A stretch of 7,426 nt of DNA from Chthoniobacterales bacterium (GCA_013695925.1 JACCZO010000219.1:1-7426); one strand, 5' to 3'. Counted from the first letter of the stretch, positions 1 through 7,096 are shown. A program made the numbers and translations. The notes: generated by a model from the sequence alone, not told the origin.

Positions 1-1429
1 CTGCGACCAGGAGCATGTAGGGGCTCTCTTCTTCCAGCTCGAAATAATCCGAGACTCGTTCGCGCAAGACCGACGGCGCAAAAGGGCGAAAGCTCTCCCG
101 GAATTTGATTTTCAGGTTGAGCGTTTCCTGCACGGTCGCGATTCGCGGGTCGGCCAGGATGGAGCGGTTGCCAAGGGCGCGCGGGCCGAATTCCATCCGT
201 CCCTGATACCAGCCGACGACGTGGCCTTGCGCGAGGAGACGCGCCACCTCGCCGAAGAGTTCGGCGTTAGGTAATTCCGTCGCCGCGATCTTTTGCGCGC
301 GCAGGAACTCGCGCGAATCGTAATCGGGGCCAAGGAAGGAGCCGCGCTGGCGGTCGGCGCCCGTGAGTGAAACTTGGCGCGGCTTGTTTTCAAACTGGTG
401 CCAGGCGAGGAGCGCGGCCCCAAGCGCGCCGCCGGCGTCACCGGCCGCCGGTTGAATCCAGATTTTCTCGAACGGCCCTTCGCGCAGAATCCGCCCGTTG
501 CTCACGCAATTGAGCGCGACGCCGCCTGCGAGACAGAGATTGGAAGATTTCGTGAGCGCGTGGGCGTGGCGCGCCATGCGCAACATCGTTTCCTCGACCA
601 CCGCCTGGAGTGAACGCGCCACGTCCATGTGGCGCTGGGTCAGGTCCGTCGCCGGCTGCCGGCGCGGGCCTTCAAAAAGGGCGGCGAAGCGCCGGTTCGT
701 CATCGTTAGGCCAGCAAGGAAATTGAAATACTTCAGGTTCAACCGGAGCGATCCATCGGGCTTGAGATCGATCAGCTCGGCGAGAATGAGATCGCGAAAG
801 CGCGGCTCGCCGTAGGGGGCCAGGCCCATCACTTTGTATTCCCCGGAATTGACCCGAAACCCGAGGTAGTAGGTGAAGGCGGAGTAGAGCAGGCCGAGGG
901 AATGCGGGAAGCGCAGTTCGCGCAGGAGCTCGATTCGATTGCCCGAGCCGTGGCCGATGCTGCTGGTGGTCCATTCGCCCACGCCATCGATTGTGAGGAC
1001 GGCGGCCTCCTCGAAAGGCGAAGGAAAAAAGGCCGAGGCGGCGTGCGATTCGTGGTGTTCGGGAAAGACAATCTTTCCCTCATAATCCAGCTCGTTCCGG
1101 ATGATTTCCTTGAGCCAGATCTTTTGTTTGATCCAGGTGGGCGCGGCTTTGAGAAAGGGCCGCAGACCGCGCGGGGCGAGCGCGAGTGAAGTGGAAAGGA
1201 TGCGGTCAAACTTGGCGAACGGCTTTTCGTAAAACGCGACCAGGTCCAGTTCGCTCCCGCTCGTTAGTCCAGCGGCCTGGAGGCAATAGGCGATGGCCTG
1301 CTTCGGAAAATCCGAGTCGTGCTTGACCCGGCTAAAGCGTTCCTCCTGGGCGGCGGCGAGGATTTCGCCGTCGCGCACGAGACAGGCGGCGCTGTCGTGA
1401 TAAAAGGAGGAGATGCCGAGAATATTCAT
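1..1429 (-). CDS. Carbamoyltransferase, NodU/CmcH/TobZ family (3' end cut by window edge)
   Basis: The frame is open from ATG 1429 to the left edge: 476 residues and no stop, against about 570-610 for the family, so roughly 100 or more C-terminal residues are missing. Members transfer a carbamoyl group from carbamoyl phosphate, via carbamoyl-AMP, to a hydroxyl of a sugar or natural product in the cytoplasm. Family motifs seen in order: start MNILGIS; HDSA at 11-14; HHESHA at 125-130, the metal/ligand histidines of the Kae1-like domain; DGVG at 148-151; GEYKVMGLAPYG at 196-207; AGGVALNC at 301-308; GDAGGALG at 330-337. The C-terminal carbamoyltransferase domain begins near 400 with GRMEFGPRALGNRS at 410-423. 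No alternative start lies just upstream. An AGGAGG (1452-1457, minus strand) sits 22 nt before the ATG, too far for a normal ribosome binding site. It is divergent from the SGNH gene. The acceptor is unknown; a glycan is inferred from the neighbours. Confidence 0.96.
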   Translation of the reverse strand, partial: MNILGISSFYHDSAACLVRDGEILAAAQEERFSRVKHDSDFPKQAIAYCLQAAGLTSGSELDLVAFYEKPFAKFDRILSTSLALAPRGLRPFLKAAPTWIKQKIWLKEIIRNELDYEGKIVFPEHHESHAASAFFPSPFEEAAVLTIDGVGEWTTSSIGHGSGNRIELLRELRFPHSLGLLYSAFTYYLGFRVNSGEYKVMGLAPYGEPRFRDLILAELIDLKPDGSLRLNLKYFNFLAGLTMTNRRFAALFEGPRRQPATDLTQRHMDVARSLQAVVEETMLRMARHAHALTKSSNLCLAGGVALNCVSNGRILREGPFEKIWIQPAAGDAGGALGAALLAWHQFENKPRQVSLTGADRQRGSFLGPDYDSREFLRAQKIAATELPNAELFGEVARLLAQGHVVGWYQGRMEFGPRALGNRSILADPRIATVQETLNLKIKFRESFRPFAPSVLRERVSDYFELEEESPYMLLVA

Positions 1430-1486
1430 GCCGCGCCCGAGCGTGGTTCCACCTCCTGCCGGGTTCAAGCGGCGAATCGCCCGGGC
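1430..1486. promoter_or_regulatory. Short divergent intergenic region between the carbamoyltransferase and SGNH genes
   Basis: Only 57 bp separate two divergent start codons, so any promoters for both genes must fit here or extend into the opposite gene's 5' end. I see no convincing -10/-35 pair on either strand. The only recognisable word is AGGAGG on the minus strand (1452-1457), badly spaced for the carbamoyltransferase start. The label is inferred from gene orientation alone. Confidence 0.3.
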
Positions 1487-2677
1487 ATGAAGCAGCAAGT
1501 GACCAATTGGGCGCTGCTCCTCGCGCTTCTCTTCGTCTTCCAGGAAGCGATCGTGCGGGCGATCTTTCCCGTCCCCGAGGTGACGAATTTCAACCGGGTA
1601 AATTATGCGCCTTTTGCCCGGGAAGGCGCGTCTTCCTTTCTGGCGAGGCGCCAACCGGCGATGAACGCCGCTTTCCGCTGGAACTCGAAACCGGACCACG
1701 CCAGCTTCGTTAGTCACCTCAATCTCTACGGCTTTCGCGATCGCCAGTGGAAGGTCGCCCCGCCGCTGCGAGCGGAGCGGGTCATGTTCGTGGGCGACAG
1801 CCTGACGGAAGGATTCATGGCGGCGGATGACGAAACCATTGCACGGGGCTACGAGAAAGCGGCGGGAAACCAGGCCGAGGCGATGAACTGCGGGATTGGC
1901 GGCAACGGGATTCCCGAATACCTCGCGCTGATTCATGACGCTGTGCCGCTCTTCCGTCCGCACCGGTTGATCCTGGTTGTTTATGCGAACGATTTGCCGG
2001 TAACAGACGCGGTTCCGTCGAAGGAAACTTTCCGGCCGCAACGCTCGAGCCGATGGACGCCGCGCTTGTATCAGATTCTCGCGCGCGCCATCCGGCACGA
2101 GCCGGTTGCGCGACGCTGGCATGCCCGGCCGACCCTTTTTGTGCCCGTGGTTCCCGATCCGTTGAATCCGTGGTCGAAGCCGCCGCCGGACTTTTCACAG
2201 GTCGATCCGGCGCTCGCCGAGGCGATGCGCAAGGGAGACTTCAACCCATTTGTGGTCGACGTCCTGAACAAAGCCGCGAGCGCGTTGCGCGAGCCGATCG
2301 AGATGAGTGAGACCTTGCGACAACTGCAGGTCTTCGCCAGCGCGCAAGGCACCGAGCTGCGCATCGTTTATCTCCCATTTTCCACCCAGGTATCGGATCG
2401 CTACGTTCCCTTCCAACAAAAATATGCCACCCACCACGAGGTCGAGTCCCTCCGCGGTCCGGAATTTCAGGTTCATCAGGAATCCCTCCGCCGAAGTTGC
2501 GCGGCGCTAGCGCTCCCTTACCTCGATCTGACTCCGCTTCTCCGCCGCACCGAGGAAAACGGCGAGCATCTTTACTGGAATTTCGACGAACACATGCGCG
2601 GTTCGAGTTACAAGAGAGTGGGCGCGACGATCTTTCGCTGGGTCGCGGCGGGCGCGGAACCGGATCGGCTGGAATGA
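1487..2677 (+). CDS. Membrane-anchored SGNH/GDSL-type hydrolase or O-acyltransferase
   Basis: 396 residues. Residues 7-29 form a hydrophobic segment (NWALLLALLFVFQEAIVRAIF), likely an N-terminal signal anchor that places the catalytic domain outside the cytoplasmic membrane. SGNH blocks: block I GDSLTEGF at 103-110 with candidate nucleophile Ser105; block II NCGIGGNG at 134-141; block III VVYANDL at 164-170 with Asn168; block V NFDEHMRG at 365-372 with Asp367 and His369. The DxH spacing resembles AlgJ/AlgX-type polysaccharide acetyltransferases more than the DxxH of many esterases. The stretch from 171 to 365 is long and includes a Pro-rich part near 215-235. In glycan loci such proteins add or remove O-acetyl groups. 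The frame is open back to 1319, but that would overlap the 5' end of the carbamoyltransferase. ATG 1487 is preferred because it begins directly at the anchor. No clear ribosome binding site precedes it. Acyl substrate and direction of reaction cannot be told from sequence. Confidence 0.9.
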   Translation: MKQQVTNWALLLALLFVFQEAIVRAIFPVPEVTNFNRVNYAPFAREGASSFLARRQPAMNAAFRWNSKPDHASFVSHLNLYGFRDRQWKVAPPLRAERVMFVGDSLTEGFMAADDETIARGYEKAAGNQAEAMNCGIGGNGIPEYLALIHDAVPLFRPHRLILVVYANDLPVTDAVPSKETFRPQRSSRWTPRLYQILARAIRHEPVARRWHARPTLFVPVVPDPLNPWSKPPPDFSQVDPALAEAMRKGDFNPFVVDVLNKAASALREPIEMSETLRQLQVFASAQGTELRIVYLPFSTQVSDRYVPFQQKYATHHEVESLRGPEFQVHQESLRRSCAALALPYLDLTPLLRRTEENGEHLYWNFDEHMRGSSYKRVGATIFRWVAAGAEPDRLE

Positions 2678-2678
2678 G

Positions 2679-2708
2679 AGCCTATTTTTTACCCGAGGCT
2701 AGACTAGC
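2679..2708. terminator. Possible bidirectional terminator between convergent genes
   Basis: The SGNH gene and the downstream methyltransferase converge with only 30 bp between stop codons. This gap holds AGCCT (2679-2683) and its complement AGGCT (2696-2700) around a T-rich 12-nt loop, followed by an overlapping perfect palindrome GCTAG-A-CTAGC (2698-2708). The stems are short and no T-run follows either one, so this is not a canonical intrinsic terminator. The call rests mainly on the need to separate converging transcripts. Confidence 0.25.
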
Positions 2709-3742
2709 TATTTGTCCGCTATCGCGCAGAAGTGCACGTAAACGGGGATGCCTTCCCGCATTCTGAGCGGGTGCTCGCCAAAGGAAAAAACCTCTACCTG
2801 CCGGAAATATGGTCGCAACAGCCTGCGCAAGCTGGCGCGAGTGAAGAAGTTCTTGTGATCGGCCTCGAGCAGATGCCACGGGACCACCCCCCAACCATAC
2901 ATATATGGAAGCACCTCCATGTTTGGAACGGAAAAAATGACGCGGCGCCGGGTGATGCGCGCGATCTCGGCGAGGAACGCTTCCGGTTTTCTCACATGCT
3001 CGAGCACCTCGATGCAGATGCCACACTCCCATTCGCCGGTGCGACATGGAAGGCACTGAGAAGCGAGATCGACGCGACGATAAGGCAGCTGACGCTCTTG
3101 CAGAATCTGACAGCAATGCTCGCTCGATTCCAGCCCAAGCCAATCGTGCCCGGCAGCGATTAAAGCAGGTCCGTAGGCACCGGCTCCGCAGCCCACATCC
3201 ACCACCGAAGAGTGCTCCGGCAGATAACCGAGAATCAAATCGGCCGCCTCGAGCCCCGGATCGCGTAAGGGCGGTCCAGAACCATAAATGTTTTCCCGAT
3301 GAAGCAAGGTTTCGTTCTCAGGATAGACGACCTCGCCGTGATGCCGCTGACTCAGTAAAGTTGGCTCGATTTGAACCGCCTGCTCGATCAGCGTCTGGGG
3401 CGCTCGGCCGTCCCATGATGCGGTAATGCGCAGCGTGACTTCGTGCGGCTCGGTTGCAGGCGCGGGAGTTTTCGCCAGCATTTTGAAACCGGTTCGCGCC
3501 TCGCGCCCGAGGCCCAATTTCTGACAAATATCCGCCCGATAAGAAAGGCTGCGGGTTTGCGCGACGCAGAAATCATTCAAATGAGCGCGCACCTCACATG
3601 AGGCAGGGGATAGGCCAGGCGCGTGAACCCAGCCGGAAAGGTGGATCGCTCGATCGTAAACCTTTTGCCCGGGTGCGGGCGAGTCGAGGCCTGCCACGAT
3701 CGCGGAAGCAGGCCGGTTTGTTGGCAAAATTTGATCGGGCAT
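2708..3742 (-). CDS. Class I SAM-dependent methyltransferase with extra N-terminal beta-rich domain
   Basis: 344 residues. The catalytic part is the C-terminal ~200 residues: motif I VVDVGCGAGAYG (180-191), GLES (203-206) as the likely ribose-binding acidic strand end, IEVLEHV (244-250), and a final strand VIFSVPN (268-274). The EVLEH signature is typical of Methyltransf_11/23-type enzymes. Residues 15-125 are a separate module with alternating hydrophobic strands and the marks SGWVHAPG (36-43), RADI (69-72) and RTGFKM (83-88). This matches my recollection of a small beta-sandwich module attached to glycosyltransferases and methyltransferases in polysaccharide clusters; I cannot name a Pfam family with certainty. 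The role is probably methylation of a sugar or lipid-linked sugar in the cytoplasm. The ATG at 3742 has no Shine-Dalgarno sequence. The gene is transcribed alone, divergent from the next methyltransferase. Confidence 0.9.
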   Translation of the reverse strand: MPDQILPTNRPASAIVAGLDSPAPGQKVYDRAIHLSGWVHAPGLSPASCEVRAHLNDFCVAQTRSLSYRADICQKLGLGREARTGFKMLAKTPAPATEPHEVTLRITASWDGRAPQTLIEQAVQIEPTLLSQRHHGEVVYPENETLLHRENIYGSGPPLRDPGLEAADLILGYLPEHSSVVDVGCGAGAYGPALIAAGHDWLGLESSEHCCQILQERQLPYRRVDLASQCLPCRTGEWECGICIEVLEHVRKPEAFLAEIARITRRRVIFSVPNMEVLPYMYGWGVVPWHLLEADHKNFFTRASLRRLLRPYFRQVEVFSFGEHPLRMREGIPVYVHFCAIADK

Positions 3743-3957
3743 AGACGCTAAAATCGGAGAAGTTTATGCGAGTGGTCCCCCGAGTCGAGCATTTGGTGAT
3801 GGAGGGCGCCAGAGCGCCGGCGGTGGATTTCCCTCGGATGAGAAGCATGCGTCCCGATGGCCGGCGATTGGTTTGCGCCAAGTGACACCACCTCTACTCT
3901 GGCAAAGAAACTGGCTGCTGATTTGAAGTCCGTGATAGCTTGAGCAGCGAATCGTTG
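3743..3957. promoter_or_regulatory. Divergent intergenic region, probable promoters for both methyltransferase transcripts
   Basis: This 215-bp gap lies between two divergent genes and is the only roomy upstream region in the window, so it is the best place for a promoter of the plus-strand 3958-6974 gene group. On the minus strand CATAAACT (around 3759-3766) could be a -10-like element. On the plus strand TTGCGC and TACTCT (about 3874-3901) are only weak matches to a sigma70 pair. A small hairpin GGCGC-CAGA-GCGCC occurs at 3805-3818. None of these is strong. I see no convincing gene in the gap. Confidence 0.35.
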
Positions 3958-4992
3958 ATGCACCAACACTCGTTAGACCTGATGGCGGATTTTCGCCGCG
4001 ACTATCTCGAGGCGCGAAAAGACGAAGCGCTCACGATTCTCGATCTCGGAAGCCAGGATTTTAACGGTTCCTATCGCGCAGTGCTGGCCAACCCGCGCTG
4101 GCGTTACATCGGGATCGACCTGACGCCCGGGCCTAACGTCGATATCGTTCTGCAGGACGCCTATCACTGGCGCGAATTGAAAAGCGGGAGCGCGGACGTG
4201 CTCGTCTCCGGGCAAACCTTTGAACATACCGAGTTTTTTTGGGACACGATGTGCGAGATCGCGCGTGTCCTGAAGCCGGGCGGAGTCTGCTGTATCATTG
4301 CGCCGTCGTGCGGGCCGGAGCATCGCTATCCGCGCGATTGCTGGCGCATTTTTCCTGATGGCTTTGCGGCCGTGGCGCGTTACGCCCACCTCGAAGTGCT
4401 GGACGCGCACACCCAATGGGAAGACCTGCCGGAATACGATAACGAGAATAACAAATGGCATGACTCGGTCCTGATCGCGCGCAAGCCGAAGCTGCCGCGG
4501 CGGCTCCGGCTTCAGCTCGCTTTTTTCTCGTGGCTAAAGCGGCGCTTCCAACCCGGGCCCGGCCCGGCGGACACGATCGTGGAAGTCTTTCCCATGTTAG
4601 ACGGCGAGCTGCGCGAAGCTGATTCGCTCTATCTGCGTTTCTCGCCTAACGAATGGCGGGACGTGACCTTCCATTTGCCGCCGGGCGCCGCCGGCGCGCC
4701 GCTGCGAATCGACTTTATCAGCCCTTTCCCGGTCGTCGATGTCGGCCGGCTCCGGGTCAGGGTCGCGGGAAACACGCTCTATGATGCGGCGGCGGACGCG
4801 AGCTTTGGCGGGATCCGGTTGGGAGGGGATGCCGAGCGTTTGCCGGCGGCAAAATTTCTCCGGGTCAAGATTACCGGGATCGATCCGCAGCTTTGGCTTC
4901 CGATGGTGCAGGTTCCGCCGGGCGCGGAGGTCGAAGTGCATCTGCGCCTGCGGGCACATGCGCCGCATCGACTCCAGACGGATTCGAAATAA
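3958..4992 (+). CDS. Class I SAM-dependent methyltransferase with C-terminal beta-rich domain
   Basis: 344 residues from ATG 3958. Motif I is ILDLGSQDFNGSYR (27-40), followed by IGID (51-54) and the segment VSGQTFEHTEFFW (83-95). LKPGG (105-109) precedes a conserved block IIAPSCGPEHRYPRDCWR (113-130). I associate this SGQxFEH plus EHRYPxDCWR combination with methyltransferases of capsule and exopolysaccharide clusters. After a basic linker (about 176-200) comes an extra domain of about 130 residues (205-333) with alternating strands and PLRIDFISPFPVVDVGRL (248-265), resembling accessory beta-sandwich segments of glycan-cluster enzymes. In-frame TTG codons at 3940 and 3955 could extend it by 6 or 1 residues; ATG is chosen because family members, as I recall them, start near M-H-x-H-S. 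No ribosome binding site is clear. It heads a three-gene plus-strand group and overlaps the acyltransferase by 1 bp. The acceptor is unknown, probably a sugar. Confidence 0.92.
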   Translation: MHQHSLDLMADFRRDYLEARKDEALTILDLGSQDFNGSYRAVLANPRWRYIGIDLTPGPNVDIVLQDAYHWRELKSGSADVLVSGQTFEHTEFFWDTMCEIARVLKPGGVCCIIAPSCGPEHRYPRDCWRIFPDGFAAVARYAHLEVLDAHTQWEDLPEYDNENNKWHDSVLIARKPKLPRRLRLQLAFFSWLKRRFQPGPGPADTIVEVFPMLDGELREADSLYLRFSPNEWRDVTFHLPPGAAGAPLRIDFISPFPVVDVGRLRVRVAGNTLYDAAADASFGGIRLGGDAERLPAAKFLRVKITGIDPQLWLPMVQVPPGAEVEVHLRLRAHAPHRLQTDSK

Positions 4993-6143
4993 TGGGAGTC
5001 GAGCCGGTGGCGGATCGGAAGGTTCATCTGCGCCGGATTGATGTTCTGCGCGGCCTCGCGATTCTGGCGGTCGTCTTATTTCACTGGTACGGCGCGACCT
5101 TTGGCGTCGATCATTTGCAATGGAAAGGGATGGTACGCGATTTCGCTTCCGCGCCGAGTCCCGCGTTTTGGATTTTCTATCCGCTGAGCTACGGCTGGAT
5201 GGGCGTTTCGCTTTTCTTTCTTATCAGCGGTTTCTGCATCCACGCCTCCGCGCTCCAGGCGGGCGAATTGCGAGTCGGGAAATTTTTCTGGCGCCGTTTT
5301 TGGCGAATTTGTCCGCCCTATTTTGTTTGGCTGGCTTTCTTCGCCTGGCGCGACGGGCTCAGCTTCGCTACCGCGGAAGGGCGCGCCCAGATTCTTTCGC
5401 ACGTTTTCCTTTTCTATAATTTCAATCCGGAATGGATTTTCGCGATCAGCGGCGCGTTTTGGAGTCTGGCGGTCGAAGCGCAGCTTTATCTCCTCTATCC
5501 CATTCTCTGGTGGATGCGACGGCACTGGACAATGCGCGGCGCGCTTCTCGCCACTCTCGTGCTCAGTCTGCTCACGCGTCTCGTGGCCGCAGTCTTTTTT
5601 ACCGATTGGAGCAAGGATTTTTCGGGAACGGTCTGGACGTTTCCGACCATGCTTTGGTTCGACTGGACGTTAGGCGCATACCTCGCCGAGGAATTCCTCG
5701 CCGGCCGTCGCGCTTTTCCGCGCTCGGTCCTGCTTCGCCTCGCCGCGGTGCTGGTTCTAGTTTCCTCGACTTTCTGCAAACCGGGCGACGCTCTCGCGTT
5801 TTCGCTTTCGTCCTGCGCCCTGGTCTTGCTCGTCGAATCCTACCTCTGGCGCGAACAGGGGGAGAGCCTGGCGGAGCGCCTGCTGGTGCCATTAGGCTTG
5901 TGCAGTTACTCGCTTTATCTCCTGCATTATCCTTTTATCCCGGACCTGCTCCATCGCATCCCGCTGGCGCAGGGAATGCCCGAGCCGTGGCACGCGATCG
6001 CGGTCTTCCCGATCGCTTTTGCGCTGCTTTTTGCGGCCTCTTACGCCAGTTATCTGCTGGTGGAACGCGGGAGCAATCGGCTCGGGCGAATGCTCTGGCC
6101 GTCGACGGGGAAACGAACCTGGGCCAGTCACGCCGCGCCCTGA
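4992..6143 (+). CDS. Acyltransferase family 3 (OafA/YrhL-like) integral membrane O-acyltransferase
   Basis: 383 residues with about ten hydrophobic segments (roughly 18-34, 60-82, 104-119, 134-150, 160-176, 184-203, 213-232, 247-262, 267-285, 297-356 as two or three). Family landmarks: RRIDVLRGLAILAVVLFHW (14-32) with the conserved Arg and His31; FFLISGF (75-81); RRFWRICPPY (101-110); FWSLAVEAQLYLLYP (156-170), the equivalent of the FWSLxVEEQFYL motif; and SYSLYLLHYP (305-314). Such proteins move acyl groups, usually acetyl, to sugars of O-antigen, exopolysaccharide, peptidoglycan or antibiotics at the inner membrane. Unlike OafA there is no fused C-terminal SGNH domain; the chain ends about 25 residues after the last membrane segment. 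The start ATG shares its A with the preceding TAA stop (TAATG), implying translational coupling; the frame is open further upstream inside the methyltransferase, but that extension is non-membrane and rejected. Acyl donor and acceptor are unknown. Confidence 0.95.
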   Translation: MGVEPVADRKVHLRRIDVLRGLAILAVVLFHWYGATFGVDHLQWKGMVRDFASAPSPAFWIFYPLSYGWMGVSLFFLISGFCIHASALQAGELRVGKFFWRRFWRICPPYFVWLAFFAWRDGLSFATAEGRAQILSHVFLFYNFNPEWIFAISGAFWSLAVEAQLYLLYPILWWMRRHWTMRGALLATLVLSLLTRLVAAVFFTDWSKDFSGTVWTFPTMLWFDWTLGAYLAEEFLAGRRAFPRSVLLRLAAVLVLVSSTFCKPGDALAFSLSSCALVLLVESYLWREQGESLAERLLVPLGLCSYSLYLLHYPFIPDLLHRIPLAQGMPEPWHAIAVFPIAFALLFAASYASYLLVERGSNRLGRMLWPSTGKRTWASHAAP

Positions 6144-6200
6144 CGCCGCGCTCGCATTCTCAGCTTGCGTACGCAGAGCGGCACCTGAAGTTGCTCGGCG

Positions 6201-6974
6201 ATGTCCGCTCCTGAGACAGCACGGCGATCCCTTGCGCTCTCCGCCTCGGCCGAACCGCGCTTCTGGTGGCATCGGCTGCCGCGAAGCAACTATGTACCGC
6301 CGATTTTCGCCAGCCTGAGCGACGACGAATGGCAGTTGATGGAGGATTGGTTTGCCGAAACGACCCGCCAAAATCTGATCGGCGAATGCGTCGTTCCCAT
6401 TATGTCTCTTCTGCACGGGGTGGTGATGGGGAGCGGCATCCAACGGATCGTTCAACTTGGCACGCACGCCGGCTATTCTTCGCTCCTGCTCGGTTTTTAT
6501 CTGCGCCAGATGCACGCGCGGCATGGCTTTTTTTGTTTTGAAATTGATGAGCCGCTTTGCCGGTTCGCGAGGGAATGGCTGGAGCGCGCTGGCCTTGCCG
6601 AGGTGGTCAGGGTGGAATTGCGCAGCTCGCTTGATCCTGCTTCGCCGGGCCTCGCCCGCGACTATCTGGGCGGGGCGCCGGAACTGGTCTTCCTCGACAG
6701 CTCTCATGAATACCGGCAGACGCTGAATGAGATCGAGGCCTGGTATCCGGCGCTGGCCGCGGGTGGTTTGATCGTGCTCCATGACACCAGTGAATTTGCC
6801 GCCAGCTTTGACGTGACCGGGGAGGGCGGCGTGCGTCGGGCGCTCCAAGAGTGGCGCAAGTCCCATCCTGAGGTCGAAGTGATTTCGCTCAACCACAATG
6901 TGCCGGCAATGGAGACGCCGGGAATGGTCTATCAGGATTTCTGCGGGGTCGGCTTGATCCAGAAGCCGGTCTAG
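6201..6974 (+). CDS. Class I SAM methyltransferase, CmcI / Methyltransf_24-like
   Basis: 257 residues. The N-terminal 75 residues are mostly helical. The Rossmann core starts with IVQLGTHAGYSS (83-94), where LGTHAGYSS replaces the usual ExGxxxGxS, then FEID (113-116). The motif LVFLDSSHEY (162-171) with Asp166 and His169 is followed by an acidic helix, AAGGLIVLHDT (186-196), and ends in a hydrophobic strand DFCGVGLIQK. This order matches cephalosporin-hydroxylase-like (CmcI) and metal-dependent sugar O-methyltransferases, where the Asp and the HD pair bind a divalent cation. It is therefore likely an O-methyltransferase acting on a glycan or glycosylated small molecule. It starts 57 bp after the acyltransferase on the same strand and is probably in the same transcript, the last gene before a repeat-rich gap. 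No ribosome binding site is obvious at ATG 6201, so a slightly different start is possible. Confidence 0.88.
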   Translation: MSAPETARRSLALSASAEPRFWWHRLPRSNYVPPIFASLSDDEWQLMEDWFAETTRQNLIGECVVPIMSLLHGVVMGSGIQRIVQLGTHAGYSSLLLGFYLRQMHARHGFFCFEIDEPLCRFAREWLERAGLAEVVRVELRSSLDPASPGLARDYLGGAPELVFLDSSHEYRQTLNEIEAWYPALAAGGLIVLHDTSEFAASFDVTGEGGVRRALQEWRKSHPEVEVISLNHNVPAMETPGMVYQDFCGVGLIQKPV

Positions 6975-6996
6975 GGAGCGAGTTAAGAAGACCTGG

Positions 6997-7045
6997 CGGA
7001 GGACGGCTTTGCAAGCCGTCTGCCGGGTTAAAAACCCGGCCTCCG
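6997..7045. repeat. Composite palindrome forming a three-way junction
   Basis: An outer stem CGGAGG (6997-7002) pairs with CCTCCG (7040-7045). Inside it are two perfect hairpins back to back: GACGGCTT-TGC-AAGCCGTC (7002-7020) and GCCGGGTT-AAA-AACCCGGC (7022-7040), with shared bases at the junction. The stems are 8 bp each with 3-nt loops. The layout begins 22 bp after the methyltransferase stop. It fits a dispersed palindromic repeat or a structured 3' UTR end. I have no second copy in this window to show repetition. Confidence 0.75.
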
Positions 7046-7070
7046 TTTCGAAGCGCCGGTCGGCGCGAAA

Positions 7071-7096
7071 AGATAGCCCCGGGCGTGAGCCCGGGG
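7071..7096 (+). repeat. REP-like hairpin, copy A
   Basis: A perfect 8-bp GC stem CCCCGGGC (7077-7084) and GCCCGGGG (7089-7096) with loop GTGA, preceded by AGATAG. It is the partner of copy B at 7154-7180. Apart from one loop base and a one-base indel in the 5' tag, the two are the same sequence on opposite strands. Confidence 0.75.

Noticed and set aside
1319..1486. A 56-residue N-terminal extension of the SGNH protein in the same open frame
   Set aside because: It overlaps the conserved 5' end of the carbamoyltransferase on the other strand, has no recognisable domain, and would bury the natural signal anchor that begins at ATG 1487.
4234..4240. T7 tract in the second methyltransferase (and another at 6528-6534 in the third) as phase-variation switches
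   Set aside because: Both are ordinary in-frame Phe codons, and seven bases is short for known slippage-based switching. At most they are places where a sequencing error could arise.
4893..4991. A 33-residue upstream extension of the acyltransferase frame
   Set aside because: It lies within the methyltransferase coding end, is Gly/Ala/Ser-rich shadow sequence, and ATG 4992 gives the standard family N-terminus.
6166..6175. Palindrome TGCGTACGCA in the 57-bp gap before the third methyltransferase
   Set aside because: A single 10-bp palindrome in GC-rich DNA is weak evidence for an operator, and there is no second copy or promoter-like context.
5432..6214. A 260-codon plus-strand frame inside the acyltransferase
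   Set aside because: It is an Arg/Ala/Pro-rich shadow translation with no domain, overlapping well-supported transmembrane coding sequence.
5892..6896. A long (334-codon) minus-strand open frame opposite the acyltransferase and third methyltransferase
   Set aside because: Both plus-strand genes carry clear family motifs over the same DNA. The antisense translation shows no motif and is explained by high GC lowering stop frequency.
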